NCBI GenBank assembly: GCA_946402065.1
Contig: CAMIVR010000001.1
Coordinates: forward strand, 1-64,000
Reading direction: 5' to 3'
DNA from: an uncultured Brevibacillus sp.
GTDB lineage: Bacteria > Bacillota > Bacilli > Brevibacillales > Brevibacillaceae
DNA: 64,000 bases
Position 1 is the stretch's first letter. Each line of letters opens with the position of its first letter. The translations under genes were made by a program, and so were the position numbers. The notes beneath the pieces were generated by a model that ran no database searches, was not told the DNA's origin, and saw nothing but the letters and a program-made list of their open reading frames with translations. This document shows positions 23,767 to 33,026 of this stretch, in pieces.

Positions 23767-25382
23767 CGCGTGACCCCGCTTTCCCGATCCCAGGTCTGCT
23801 CGTTCTGGACCTGTTGCTTCAGCTTGTACTTCTGGATGCGCTGCGTCGGCGTCTTCGGCAATTCCGTTACCCACTCGAGGTAGCGCGGCACCATGTAACG
23901 CGCCATTTTTTCTTCACACCAGGCGATAAAATCGGCGGGTGTAAGAGAAGAGCCGGGCTGACGGACGACAAACGCCTTGATTTCTTCTTCACCAAGCTCC
24001 GACGGAACGCCGATCACAGCTGCTTCGACTACTTCCGGATGCATATTGATCAGTCGCTCCAATTCGATCGAGGAAATATTTTCACCGCGCCGCCGGATCG
24101 AGTCCTTTTTCCGGTCGACGTAGTAGTAAAAGCCATCTTCGTCGTAGTAGCCCAAATCCCCCGTATGGTACCAGAGGTTGCGCGTTGCCTCCAGCGTGGC
24201 TTCCGGCATGTTGAAATACCCGGTCATCATGACCGACGGATACGTCGGACGGGTGACGATTTCGCCAATCTGATTGGGACCGAGTGCATGATCCGTCTCG
24301 TCAAAAATCCGCACCTGGTAGCCGGGAACGCCCCGGCCGATCGACCCCACACGTCTGTTATCCTGCTGGTTCAACAGCACCATTCCGCATTCGGTCGTCC
24401 CGTAGCCTTCCATGATCGTCAGGCCGAAGCGTTCTTCAAAATCACGCTGCAGCAGCTTCGGCGTAGCGGCGGTGAAAACAAAGCGCAGGCTGTGGTCCCG
24501 GTCGCGCTCAGAAGGCGGCGCTTTGTGCAGCATGGCGACGATGCTGCCGACAACGTTGGCGATGGTCGCCTTGCTCTTGCGCACCCGCTCCCAAAATTGG
24601 CTGAGCGAAAACTTGCGTTCCAGGACGAATGCTCCTCCGGCAATCATCGTCGGCATAATCGCCAGCTGCTGGGCATTGCCATGGAACAGCGGCAAGCAGA
24701 TATAGGCGATGTCCTGCTCGCTGTAGCCAAAGTAATGCTTGATCACATCACCGGAATAGATGGCAAAGTTATGCGGCAGCATCACTCCTTTGGAATTTCC
24801 CGTCGTACCCGAGGTGTACATGAAGCAAAAGGAATCCCCGGGCGAAACGGCAACAGCCTGTGGGATAGCCGGGCGCTGTTTCCAATCGGCCAGCAAATGT
24901 ACGGAGACAGCGGCGCTTGCAAGCTCGTGGGCAACGGCAGCGGCGCCATCGATGAGCACGATGTGCTGCAGATGTGTCAACTGGCCGATCACCTGCTGTA
25001 CTTGTGGCAGCATTTCGCACGATGTCACCAGCATGCGGGCCTGGCAATTGTTCAGCAGGTACTGTAACAGCTCTCCCTTCTGTTCCACGTTGATCGGCAC
25101 CTCGATCATGCCGTTCTTCATGAGGGCAAACCAGACCAGTACGAAGTCGGGACAATTCGGCAAATAAATCGCCGCTCGCTCTCCTTTTTCCAGACCAATC
25201 CCCTGAATGGCAGCGGCGATCCAGTCAGATTGCTGGTCCGCTTCCCGGTACGTCATCATTGACTCCATGTAGTACAAAAGCGGGCGTTCACCGTGTTCTT
25301 GCGCTGCACTGCGAACCAGCTCGCCGATCGTTCTGGCTTGGCACACCGGAATGTCCGGCTTCATCCGGGACAGCGTGCTCAT
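23763..25382 (-). CDS. AMP-forming acyl-CoA synthetase, predicted beta-keto acid (aroylacetate)-CoA ligase
   Basis: 539 residues of the ANL superfamily. P-loop YTSGTTGNSKGVMLPHN, A5 motif EGYGTTECG, A7 YHTGDLGYYDEDGFYYYVDR, and the catalytic lysine region near KTPTQRIQKYKL at the end. It activates a carboxylate with ATP and CoA. Coming right after the carboxylase genes (ATGA overlap with the HyuB-type gene), it corresponds in position to benzoylacetate-CoA ligase of acetophenone degraders, which turns the carboxylation product into its CoA ester before thiolysis. The acid specificity cannot be read from sequence. Confidence 0.88.
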   Translation of the reverse strand: MSTLSRMKPDIPVCQARTIGELVRSAAQEHGERPLLYYMESMMTYREADQQSDWIAAAIQGIGLEKGERAAIYLPNCPDFVLVWFALMKNGMIEVPINVEQKGELLQYLLNNCQARMLVTSCEMLPQVQQVIGQLTHLQHIVLIDGAAAVAHELASAAVSVHLLADWKQRPAIPQAVAVSPGDSFCFMYTSGTTGNSKGVMLPHNFAIYSGDVIKHYFGYSEQDIAYICLPLFHGNAQQLAIMPTMIAGGAFVLERKFSLSQFWERVRKSKATIANVVGSIVAMLHKAPPSERDRDHSLRFVFTAATPKLLQRDFEERFGLTIMEGYGTTECGMVLLNQQDNRRVGSIGRGVPGYQVRIFDETDHALGPNQIGEIVTRPTYPSVMMTGYFNMPEATLEATRNLWYHTGDLGYYDEDGFYYYVDRKKDSIRRRGENISSIELERLINMHPEVVEAAVIGVPSELGEEEIKAFVVRQPGSSLTPADFIAWCEEKMARYMVPRYLEWVTELPKTPTQRIQKYKLKQQVQNEQTWDRESGVTR

Positions 25383-27430
25383 ACTTCGACCGCCTCCATT
25401 TCAACAGGCACGGCTGGGTCCGGCCAATTGCCGTAATATTTCAATATTTCCCGTTTCGGCTTGCGCTGTTGCCAGTCTGCGATGAATTCATCGTAACGTT
25501 TTCCTTGCCGCAGCCGCTGCTTGCGCTCTTGTTCGCGCAGCTGAGCGGTAGCTGTTTCATCCACAATGAGCGTCTCTTCGTCAAATACGACTTTGTAGAC
25601 GTTCCGGGCTACCCATCTCGACGTGATGTCATTGCTGATGTCCTCCATGACAGCTGCCGGATCGCGATCGAGCACATCGCCGTAGCCCCCGCCGCCGCCA
25701 ACTGCCAGCACCATCAGGTCGTCCTCGCGGTACAGTTCGGTCGGTGAGCACAGCGCGTTGAAATCGTAGGTACCGGGCACGCTGCGCGCAGTCAGCAGTT
25801 CTTCGGTCGAATGCGGGAGATCGTCGGCAGCTGCATGCATTCTTTGCCGCAGCTGGCTGTTTTTCAGCTTGGTCACCATCAACGTAGGAATCGCATAGCC
25901 TCCGAACAAGCCCAATGTGGAAGGGAAACGCGCGCCGTTGCCGAAGCAGCCCATCATCATCGCGGGTGTATTGTGGATTTTCAGCGCGTATTCAACGCCA
26001 GAGCCGCCGCGGAATTTCCCGAAGCCATGTCCATCGCGTCGCTGGCGGCGGAACAGGTACAAAAATGGCTTTTCCAATTCCGTACTTTCTACATCCATGA
26101 TGTCGGACAAGGTAGCGAATGAAGCGCCCGCTACGTTCACCCCGTCCATATCGGGCCGTCCGCCCAAACCGCCGCCGTTCATCTCCCCGGTCACATCGGC
26201 AACAAAATCGCCATGCTGGTTGTAGCCGCCGAAGAACGGTGCGTTGAAGCCCTTGAACCACGCCGCAACCGAGCGCCTGCGGTCGTAGGGATACAGCATC
26301 TTGGTCCCGACCTGGAAAAATCCGTGTTCGAAGATGATCTGAATCAGCGGAGCCATGCTCGTCGACGTCTCCGGACTCGCACTGACAATCGTCCGCGGCG
26401 GAATCGTCCAGTTCATTACGGAGAACAGCCCGGAATTGGCCGGCAAATCCCAGAACAGGTAGCTGCACAAATAGACAGCGGTCAATCCCAGTACCCCATG
26501 ATAAAAGCTGTTGCAGCCAAGATTGGCCACTTCCGGCGACGTTCCGGTCAAATCCAGATGCAGCATATCGTCTTTCTTCGTAAGCGTGACGTTGATTTTC
26601 ATCAGCGCGTCTTCCACACCCACCGTGTCAAAAAAGCGGGGCTGGCGATAGACCCCGTCGTTTAGCTGCCTTACCCGCTGGCGGGCTGCTTCTGCCGTGG
26701 AGTCGATCATTTGCCGCAGACCGGCCATCACGTGAGTCGATCCCTTTCGCTCCAACACTTCCTTGATGCGCTTTTTCCCGACGTTGCAGGCGGCGATCCG
26801 CGCTTTCACATCGAGAATGAACGAACGCGGGTCACGCACCATGTTGGCGGCAGCGTTCAACAGGTCTTCCCGCAGCTGATGCTTTTCCACCAGCTTGATC
26901 GGCGAAAATTGCATACCGTCATCGTAGCGGCTGTTGGCGATCAACGGCATGCCGCCCGGTTCCCGGCCGCCACTGTCGCCGGAGTGGACGACGCACGCGG
27001 TCCAGCAAATCAGTTCGCCTTCGTGAAACACCGGCATATAAACGCCCATATCAGCAGTATGGACGCCGCCGTAAAACGGATCATTGCAAAAAAATGCGTC
27101 TCCTTCGTGCACGCCTACGCTGGGGTTGTTTTGAAAATGCTTGATGATGTACTTGAGCGGAATCTGCACAAGCACCGTGTGAAACCAGATCCCTGTACCG
27201 CAAACGACTGTATCCCCGGTGATCGAGTAGATGCCAAAGCCAAGGTCCCCGGCCCGGATCGCTGCGCAAGCACCCAGGCGCATAGCCGTCTCCTTCCCTT
27301 CGAAGGCAATCGTTTCCAGTTTGTGCCTGAATATTTGGAACTCGGTATCTTCGAGCCGCGGCAGATTGTGTTCCCGCACATCCGGAGCCTCTGGCCGCAA
27401 TCGATTCTGCACATCAAAATCTCTGATCAT
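25379..27430 (-). CDS. ketone carboxylase, HyuB-like subunit (acetophenone carboxylase delta type)
   Basis: 683 residues, hydantoinase-B fold as in acetone and acetophenone carboxylases: HEGDAFFCNDPFYGGVHTAD (metal-binding HTAD region), VHSGDSGGREPGGMP, a FRGGSGVEYALKIHN block and the glycine stretch LAVGGGGGYGDVLDRDP. After about residue 600 it has the basic C-terminal tail common to carboxylase versions and absent from simple N-methylhydantoinases. It should bind ketone and the activated carbon. It is separated by 3 bases from the preceding HyuA-like gene. Confidence 0.86.
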   Translation of the reverse strand: MIRDFDVQNRLRPEAPDVREHNLPRLEDTEFQIFRHKLETIAFEGKETAMRLGACAAIRAGDLGFGIYSITGDTVVCGTGIWFHTVLVQIPLKYIIKHFQNNPSVGVHEGDAFFCNDPFYGGVHTADMGVYMPVFHEGELICWTACVVHSGDSGGREPGGMPLIANSRYDDGMQFSPIKLVEKHQLREDLLNAAANMVRDPRSFILDVKARIAACNVGKKRIKEVLERKGSTHVMAGLRQMIDSTAEAARQRVRQLNDGVYRQPRFFDTVGVEDALMKINVTLTKKDDMLHLDLTGTSPEVANLGCNSFYHGVLGLTAVYLCSYLFWDLPANSGLFSVMNWTIPPRTIVSASPETSTSMAPLIQIIFEHGFFQVGTKMLYPYDRRRSVAAWFKGFNAPFFGGYNQHGDFVADVTGEMNGGGLGGRPDMDGVNVAGASFATLSDIMDVESTELEKPFLYLFRRQRRDGHGFGKFRGGSGVEYALKIHNTPAMMMGCFGNGARFPSTLGLFGGYAIPTLMVTKLKNSQLRQRMHAAADDLPHSTEELLTARSVPGTYDFNALCSPTELYREDDLMVLAVGGGGGYGDVLDRDPAAVMEDISNDITSRWVARNVYKVVFDEETLIVDETATAQLREQERKQRLRQGKRYDEFIADWQQRKPKREILKYYGNWPDPAVPVEMEAVEV

Positions 27431-27433
27431 GAT

Positions 27434-29617
27434 CTATACCTCCTTGCCTATTGAGGATTGCAGCAAGCGCTGTTCAGTTGACGGGGCGCCGAGCCGGTCA
27501 AAAATGCCGTTCCCGTACGTATCGATCGTAAATGTATAATTGGTTTCCACGGCATAGGTCGTACTCGCCGACTCAATGATCGCCGGACCGGCTACACAAT
27601 GGCCGGGACGGAGTTTTTCATAATCGTACACGGGTGTCGCGACAAATTGTTCGACCGATAGCCAGTAGACATCGCGCATCCCTTTGATCGCCTGCTCCGG
27701 CGACGACGTCTCCAGCTCGCGGGCGATGAACGGGTAATGCGGCACTTCAATTTCGGCACGCAGAATAAAGGCCTCGATGACGATGCCGCCTGCCGGATAT
27801 GCCGCTTCCGCACTGTAGCGGTCGCTGTACGCAGTGGAGAAGGTGTCAGCAATCTCCCTGACATCATCGGCAGAGTGGATGAATAGCAGCGATGAGGTAA
27901 TTTTGGTCGCGTTCAACTGGCTTCCGTACTTCATTTCCAGCTCAAGCGTATACGTGATGTCCTGCGGATCAAAGCCCTCCAGCTGCAGATCGCGGTTGGC
28001 CTGCTCCTTGAGCTCATGGACAATCTCGTTAAAGCGATCGCATACCTCCGTCCCAATCGGCTTGCCGTATTGTGTCAGTTTCATAAAGCTCGACTTTTCA
28101 TACAGGTGCATAATGTTCATCGTAGAAGCGCCAAACGCGCCAAAAATCGGTGAATACGGGCACGTCATGATCCGCGGCGTCTCGATATGCTCGTTAAACC
28201 CGCAGCAATGCAGAGCTCCTGCCCCACCGCCGGCAAACAAGACGAAGTCGTGCGGGTCATGTCCGCGCAGGGCCACTTCCTTGTAGATTTCCTGCCCCAT
28301 CCGGGCATCGACGATCTTGCGAATCCGGGCTGCGGCAGTTACGACATCAATGCCCAACGGCTCGGCAATCTTCTCGCGAATCGCCTGATAGGCCAGATCG
28401 TAATTCAGCTGCATGTTACCGCCAAGATAATACTCGGGGTTGAGATAGCCAAGCACGATGTCGGCATCGGTCACTGTCGGCTCAGTTCCGCCCAGATCGT
28501 AGGCAGCCGGGCCAGGCATCGCGCGGGCGCTCATCGGACCTACCTCGAGCAGATTGCCAAACGCCTCGTTGATCCAGGCGATCGATCCTCCGCCTGCGCC
28601 GATCGACTTGGTCTGCACCGCGTGGATTTGCGTCCGCCAGCGGTCGATCACGAAATCGGAGTCTGCGGGAATCTGCTGATCGACCATGATCCCGATGTCG
28701 TAGCTGGTTCCGCCCATGTCTGTAAAAATGATGTTCCGCTCATCGTACAGCTTGCCGACGTACAGGCTGCCGTACAGGCCGGAGACCGGGCCGGCGTTAT
28801 GGGTAAGAATCGCCTTGGTCCGGGAAACCTTTTTCATCCCCCCTGTATTGTGCACGAGCATGAGCGGCTTGACGTATCCGAGGTCGCGGAGCTTTTCGCC
28901 GATATCGGAGATTTGGTCGGCCAGTTGTTGATGGATGTACAAGCTGACGATCGCTGTCATGATCCTGCCGTATTCTCCTGTCTTGGCGGAGATTTCCGAA
29001 GAGAGAAACACAGGTGTCCGGCCCAGATAGGAATCCGGGTATTCTTCTTCGATGATCGTCTTGACCATTTGCTCATGCGCAGGGTTTTTAAACGCCCAGA
29101 GCAACCCGACGACGATCCCGGTCACTCCCTGATCGACCAGATACTGAACCTGCTTGAGCACTTCCTCGCGCTGCAAGGGGATCACTACCTGCCCGAACGA
29201 ATCCACGCGTTCGTTCAGTCCGACGATCTGGCTGCGCTCAATCAGCGGCTTTGGCTTTTCGATACGCGCGACATCGCGATTCTCCTGGGCGATAATGCCG
29301 TCTGCCCACTGGCGCGAACGACCGATGTATATGGTATCTTCAAAGCCTGCAGTCGTCAGGACGCCGAGCTTTGGCCCATTGCGCTCGATCAGCGAGTTCG
29401 TGCCAATCGTCGTGGAATAGCGGATGGCGCTCGTCTGCAGCAGCGCTTCCTGCAAGCTGAGTCCAAACAGCTGCGCCCCTTCTTCCAGCGCATTCATGAA
29501 GCACACACTCAGGTCGTAATACGTAGTCGGCGTTTTCACCAGACGGGCATCGCTGCCAAAGCAGACAAAGCAATCCGTAAACGTCCCGCCAACGTCAATG
29601 TCAAAGGTAAACTGCAT
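27434..29617 (-). CDS. ketone carboxylase, second HyuA-like ATPase subunit (acetophenone carboxylase gamma type)
   Basis: 727 residues with the HyuA/oxoprolinase-A layout: TFDIDVGGTFTDCFV phosphate-binding start, ATTIGTNSLIERNG-like block (SATTIGTNSLIER), FTDMGGTSYDIG, SIGAGGGSIAWI and LFAGGGAGALHCCGF. The DVGGTFTD and DMGGTS motifs bind ATP as in the actin/ASKHA fold. This subunit would phosphorylate bicarbonate or the enol. GGAGGTTTAGTGCC precedes the ATG. Two HyuA-type subunits, one HyuB and one small subunit is the make-up of acetophenone carboxylase rather than acetone carboxylase. Confidence 0.86.
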   Translation of the reverse strand: MQFTFDIDVGGTFTDCFVCFGSDARLVKTPTTYYDLSVCFMNALEEGAQLFGLSLQEALLQTSAIRYSTTIGTNSLIERNGPKLGVLTTAGFEDTIYIGRSRQWADGIIAQENRDVARIEKPKPLIERSQIVGLNERVDSFGQVVIPLQREEVLKQVQYLVDQGVTGIVVGLLWAFKNPAHEQMVKTIIEEEYPDSYLGRTPVFLSSEISAKTGEYGRIMTAIVSLYIHQQLADQISDIGEKLRDLGYVKPLMLVHNTGGMKKVSRTKAILTHNAGPVSGLYGSLYVGKLYDERNIIFTDMGGTSYDIGIMVDQQIPADSDFVIDRWRTQIHAVQTKSIGAGGGSIAWINEAFGNLLEVGPMSARAMPGPAAYDLGGTEPTVTDADIVLGYLNPEYYLGGNMQLNYDLAYQAIREKIAEPLGIDVVTAAARIRKIVDARMGQEIYKEVALRGHDPHDFVLFAGGGAGALHCCGFNEHIETPRIMTCPYSPIFGAFGASTMNIMHLYEKSSFMKLTQYGKPIGTEVCDRFNEIVHELKEQANRDLQLEGFDPQDITYTLELEMKYGSQLNATKITSSLLFIHSADDVREIADTFSTAYSDRYSAEAAYPAGGIVIEAFILRAEIEVPHYPFIARELETSSPEQAIKGMRDVYWLSVEQFVATPVYDYEKLRPGHCVAGPAIIESASTTYAVETNYTFTIDTYGNGIFDRLGAPSTEQRLLQSSIGKEV

Positions 29618-29621
29618 GGCA

Positions 29622-29975
29622 CTAAACCTCCTGTCCCATCGGCGGCAATGACTTCACTTTCCGCTTCAACGCTTCCAAATCCAGTTCGATATCATGTGTC
29701 AACGGATGACCGGGCGGCACGTACTCCGTCTCGATCATCGTTGCACAGCTCGGGCAATAAAACTCCAGCAGTGTGCACCAGTCTTTGTCCGGCGAAAACG
29801 AATAGGTCTCACCCGTGATAATCGGCTGGTAGATTTCATGAAAGTCCCGCTCGTGGATCAAGCAGCCTTTTTTGTACGTATCGTGCGCTGTTCCAAGCGA
29901 GGTGCCACAGCGTTCACAACACCAAGATTCGGCCTGTAGATCGATCGACAGCGTTTCGGTTATCCTGACGCGCAT
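29622..29975 (-). CDS. ketone carboxylase small zinc subunit (acetone carboxylase gamma family)
   Basis: 117 residues. It starts MRVRITETLSIDL, has two Cys pairs (WCCERCGTSLG and FYCPSCATMIE) plus a Cys-His pair (GCLIHERDFHE) suited to one zinc, and ends with the family's PPGHPLTHDIELDLE. This small subunit is specific to acetone/acetophenone-type carboxylases and absent from hydantoinases, so it is the best proof that the flanking Hyu-like genes encode a carboxylase. It abuts the next gene directly. Confidence 0.9.
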   Translation of the reverse strand: MRVRITETLSIDLQAESWCCERCGTSLGTAHDTYKKGCLIHERDFHEIYQPIITGETYSFSPDKDWCTLLEFYCPSCATMIETEYVPPGHPLTHDIELDLEALKRKVKSLPPMGQEV

Positions 29976-32009
29976 TTATCTTTCCTCCTTGATTACGCCA
30001 TTTCCATATTGGTCTACCGTCAACGAATACCCGTGCGGCAGGACACAGGTCGTATCGCGCGCATCGATCAGCGCCGGTCCCATAATCAGATGGCCTGCCT
30101 GCAAGCGTTCCCGTTCGTACACGGGCACTTCCAGCCAGCCGTATGCCGGCCCCCAGAAGGACTCGCGAACACCGCGTCTGGCTGCTTCAGGATTGGACGA
30201 TACCGTTTCCTTCGCCTGCAAATCGGCTTTTGCCACATCGACGGATGCGTTGAGCAGCAGAGACGTGATTACTTCCCCGCCAGCCTCGTGGATCGGAGCC
30301 ATATGCTCCTCCGTTTCGGCAGAAAAATCCTGGATCGCCAGCACACGTTCCTCGCCATCAGACATCCGTAGCCGGCATTCCAGTGTGTAGCGGATGTCGT
30401 CTGCTGCAAACCCTTCGCCGCGCATATCGCGAATCGCTCTCTGGACAAGGTTCAAGACGACAGTCTGAACCTGCCGGCTGGCAGTTGCCCGATCGCGGAG
30501 GGCAATCGGTCGGCTGTGCGTGTATTTGTGCATCACGTCCATCGTCGACGAGCCGTATGCACTGAATACCGGCGAGAGCGGACTGACGACGATCGCGTGA
30601 ATCGGCAGCCCTGCGGAGAATCCGACACAATGCGTTGCCCCACCGCCGCCGTAAGCAAACAGTACCGTCTCCTCGCGACGCAAATCCGTTTCGTGCTTCA
30701 GCAGTTCGCCGATCTGATCGCGGATATAACCGTCCACTTGCTGCTTGATCAGCCATGCCGCCATTTCAATCGACGTGCCGAGCGGACGGGCAATCTGCCG
30801 TTCGATCGCTTCGCGCGCTTTCGCCACGTCCAGCGGCATCCGTCCGCCGAGAAAATAGCCGGGATCAAGGTAGCCAAGTGTGACATCGACGTCTGTCACC
30901 GTGACTTTGCGACCGCCGCGTCCGAAACAAATCGGACCTGGTGCAGACCCGGCGCTCTCGGGGCCGATCTGCAGCTGCTGTTCGCCGTGTGCCGCCGTGA
31001 CAACTTTGGCAATCGAACCGCCACCAGCGCCGATCGCATCAATTTTGTGCATCGGATGGTTCGTTCTCATCCCTTCGATCAGCGGCGTTCGTTCATACTG
31101 CTTCTGCTGGTTGACGATGAATCCGATATCCAGGCTAGTCCCGCCCATGTCTGCGGTGATCATGTGGCGATAGCCGAGCTTTTCTCCGATTGCTTGCGCC
31201 CCGGCCAGACCGGCAGCAGGTCCGGAGTTGTACGTGTTGATCGCCCTTGTTTTGGCGATCCGCGATACGCCCCCGTTGGAGTGCACGATCAGCAGCGGAT
31301 GTCTGTAAGCCTTGCGAATCTTCTCTTCGGCCTTGTAGAGCGTCCGCGCCATTTCCCGGTGGATGTAAGCGTTCAGCAGCGTTGTGTTTACGCGCAGCTC
31401 ATCGCCGGTGTAATCGCAGATTTCAGAGGCGAGGAACAGGCTGGGCGTCCCCAGGTAGAAGGTAGGGAACTCTTCCTTGACAATCTGTTTGATCGCTTGC
31501 TCCAGGCCGGGGTTGACAGACGAGTCCTTCAGGCAGACGACAACCGCCCGCGCGCCAATATCGATGAGCTGCTGCACCTTGTCCAGCACTTCCTGCCGGT
31601 TAAGCGGCTTGCTTACCTCTCCTCCTGCATCCAGCTGTCCACTGACCCCGACAACCATTTCCCGGCGGATGAACGAGGGCAGCGGGTGCTCTGGGTTCGA
31701 CCAGACACTTTCCGCACCATACAGCGTTTCTTCATAGCCTTCGCTGACGATCAAACCAAGACGCAAACCGTTCCGCTGAATGATCGTATTGGTGCCGATC
31801 GTGTTGGAATAGCGAATGACCGATGTCGATCGGAGCAGACTTTCCAGTGAGATGTTAAAACGGCGGGCAGCTTCCTCGAGGTTTTCCAAAAAGCAGACGG
31901 TGAGATCGTGTGGTGTCGTCGAAACTTTTACTGTTTCGATTCTTCCATCAAAATTGTACATGCCATCTGTAAATGTCCCCCCCGTATCGATGTCAATTGT
32001 ACAAGGCAT
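29976..32009 (-). CDS. ketone carboxylase, first HyuA-like ATPase subunit (acetophenone carboxylase alpha type)
   Basis: 677 residues. TIDIDTGGTFTDGMYNF at the N-terminus, NTIGTNTIIQRNGLRLG, ITADMGGTSLDIGFI, DAIGAGGGSIAKV and LFAYGGGGATHCVGFS give the complete ASKHA nucleotide site. It resembles the other HyuA-like subunit of the operon but is clearly a separate paralogue, as in acetophenone carboxylase, which spends ATP in two half-reactions. First gene of the ten-gene operon, with GAGGAGGTTGAACA before the ATG. Confidence 0.87.
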   Translation of the reverse strand: MPCTIDIDTGGTFTDGMYNFDGRIETVKVSTTPHDLTVCFLENLEEAARRFNISLESLLRSTSVIRYSNTIGTNTIIQRNGLRLGLIVSEGYEETLYGAESVWSNPEHPLPSFIRREMVVGVSGQLDAGGEVSKPLNRQEVLDKVQQLIDIGARAVVVCLKDSSVNPGLEQAIKQIVKEEFPTFYLGTPSLFLASEICDYTGDELRVNTTLLNAYIHREMARTLYKAEEKIRKAYRHPLLIVHSNGGVSRIAKTRAINTYNSGPAAGLAGAQAIGEKLGYRHMITADMGGTSLDIGFIVNQQKQYERTPLIEGMRTNHPMHKIDAIGAGGGSIAKVVTAAHGEQQLQIGPESAGSAPGPICFGRGGRKVTVTDVDVTLGYLDPGYFLGGRMPLDVAKAREAIERQIARPLGTSIEMAAWLIKQQVDGYIRDQIGELLKHETDLRREETVLFAYGGGGATHCVGFSAGLPIHAIVVSPLSPVFSAYGSSTMDVMHKYTHSRPIALRDRATASRQVQTVVLNLVQRAIRDMRGEGFAADDIRYTLECRLRMSDGEERVLAIQDFSAETEEHMAPIHEAGGEVITSLLLNASVDVAKADLQAKETVSSNPEAARRGVRESFWGPAYGWLEVPVYERERLQAGHLIMGPALIDARDTTCVLPHGYSLTVDQYGNGVIKEER

Positions 32010-32045
32010 TGTTCAACCTCCTCAGAAATGTAAGTCGCGAAAAAC

Positions 32046-32116
32046 TGACATTATTATCTAAAATGACAACGTTATCAGTTATTCATAATTATACGAATAT
32101 TTTAAATAATGACAAC
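32046..32116 (-). promoter_or_regulatory. promoter/operator region of the ketone-carboxylase operon
   Basis: On the minus strand TATAAT (32088-32093) has TTGTCA (32110-32115) 16 bases before it, a weak -35 such as activated promoters have. On the plus strand TGACA motifs recur at 32046, 32064 and 32110; the first two lie in a 13-base direct repeat (10 matches) 18 bases apart, downstream of the start point. Binding by the TetR protein or the XylR_N-V4R regulator is plausible. Confidence 0.45.
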
Positions 32117-32161
32117 CGTTTTTTTCGCGAGCTTTTTGACAGCGCCTACCGAAACGGAGCC

Positions 32162-32215
32162 AAAAAAAGGGCGCCCCCTAAGTAGTTTTCTCTACTTTTG
32201 GAACGCCCTGCTGTG
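32162..32215 (-). terminator. terminator of the TetR gene
   Basis: On the minus strand GGGCGTTCC inside the last codons pairs, with G-U pairs, with GGGGCGCCC just after the stop codon, followed by TTTTTTT. The loop contains the stop. Confidence 0.6.
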
Positions 32216-32834
32216 GAACGTTTTCCTCTTTGAACAACCCTTGGCAGCAAATTGTCGCGATATTGCGCGCGTATCTGTCAACCTCATCTTCCGACAGCGA
32301 CTCGGTGATTATACGCTCCCCGACTCCCTGCAGAATGCTGACGATTCCCACTGTGACGACATCTGCATCGACATCGTGGCACAGGCCGTTTTTTTCGCAC
32401 CATTCATAATCTCGCGTTGCCTTGTTTGTCAGCAGCCGCTGGATCCGCTCGCTGATCACGCGAAAATCTTCATCGATGGACTTCGCTTCCTGGACGATCG
32501 GCAGCACGTCCTTATATTCGTAATAGATGAGCAAAACCTGCTTGAACCCGATGAAAATCCGGTGCCAGATGCTTCGCTCCTCCCGGGAAATCTTCGTTTG
32601 GGAGTGAAGTTCGATTTTTTGCTCAAATTCTTTCAAAATGGTTAAGAGCAGGTCTTTCTTGTTTTTGAAATGCTGATAGAATGTCCCGTGTCCCAAGTCA
32701 GAGAGGGCCATAATATCGGCGACCGCGACCGAGTGATAGCCACTTTCCTTAAACAGAATTCTCCCTGCCTGAATGATTTTTTCACGCGTTTGCAGGCTTC
32801 TTCGCTGCGCTCGGTTCATTTTTTCGCCATTCAT
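32178..32834 (-). CDS. TetR family transcriptional regulator
   Basis: 218 residues. The N-terminal helix-turn-helix reads TREKIIQAGRILFKESGYHS, with recognition helix LGHGTFYQHFKNKKDLL; the C-terminal ligand domain is alpha-helical, with no recognised ligand signature. It sits between the carboxylase operon and the divergent XylR_N-type regulator, so either could be its target. The start at 32834 (MNGEKMNRAQ) has AGAGG seven bases upstream; the longer frame runs through the intergenic promoter region and is rejected. Confidence 0.9.
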   Translation of the reverse strand: MNGEKMNRAQRRSLQTREKIIQAGRILFKESGYHSVAVADIMALSDLGHGTFYQHFKNKKDLLLTILKEFEQKIELHSQTKISREERSIWHRIFIGFKQVLLIYYEYKDVLPIVQEAKSIDEDFRVISERIQRLLTNKATRDYEWCEKNGLCHDVDADVVTVGIVSILQGVGERIITESLSEDEVDRYARNIATICCQGLFKEENVPQQGVPKVEKTT

Positions 32835-33026
32835 GCTCATTCCTCTTTTCTGACCTTGTCGTCGAAACTGATAATGAAGTACAATAATATCATATTTACA
32901 GATTATTGCAAACTTTATCACCCCCTTCCGTTCAGACAACACAAGCAATGTACCCGCCCGCAATATGCAGAATATTGGAATTTACATGAATTGTTTTTCC
33001 CATTACGAAAACAAGTGAGGACGCCT

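Noticed and set aside
25379-32009. Acetone carboxylase (AcxABC).
   Set aside because: Acetone carboxylase has one HyuA-like, one HyuB-like and one small subunit. Here there are two HyuA-like subunits, and a ligase and thiolase follow. Acetone remains possible only as a secondary substrate.
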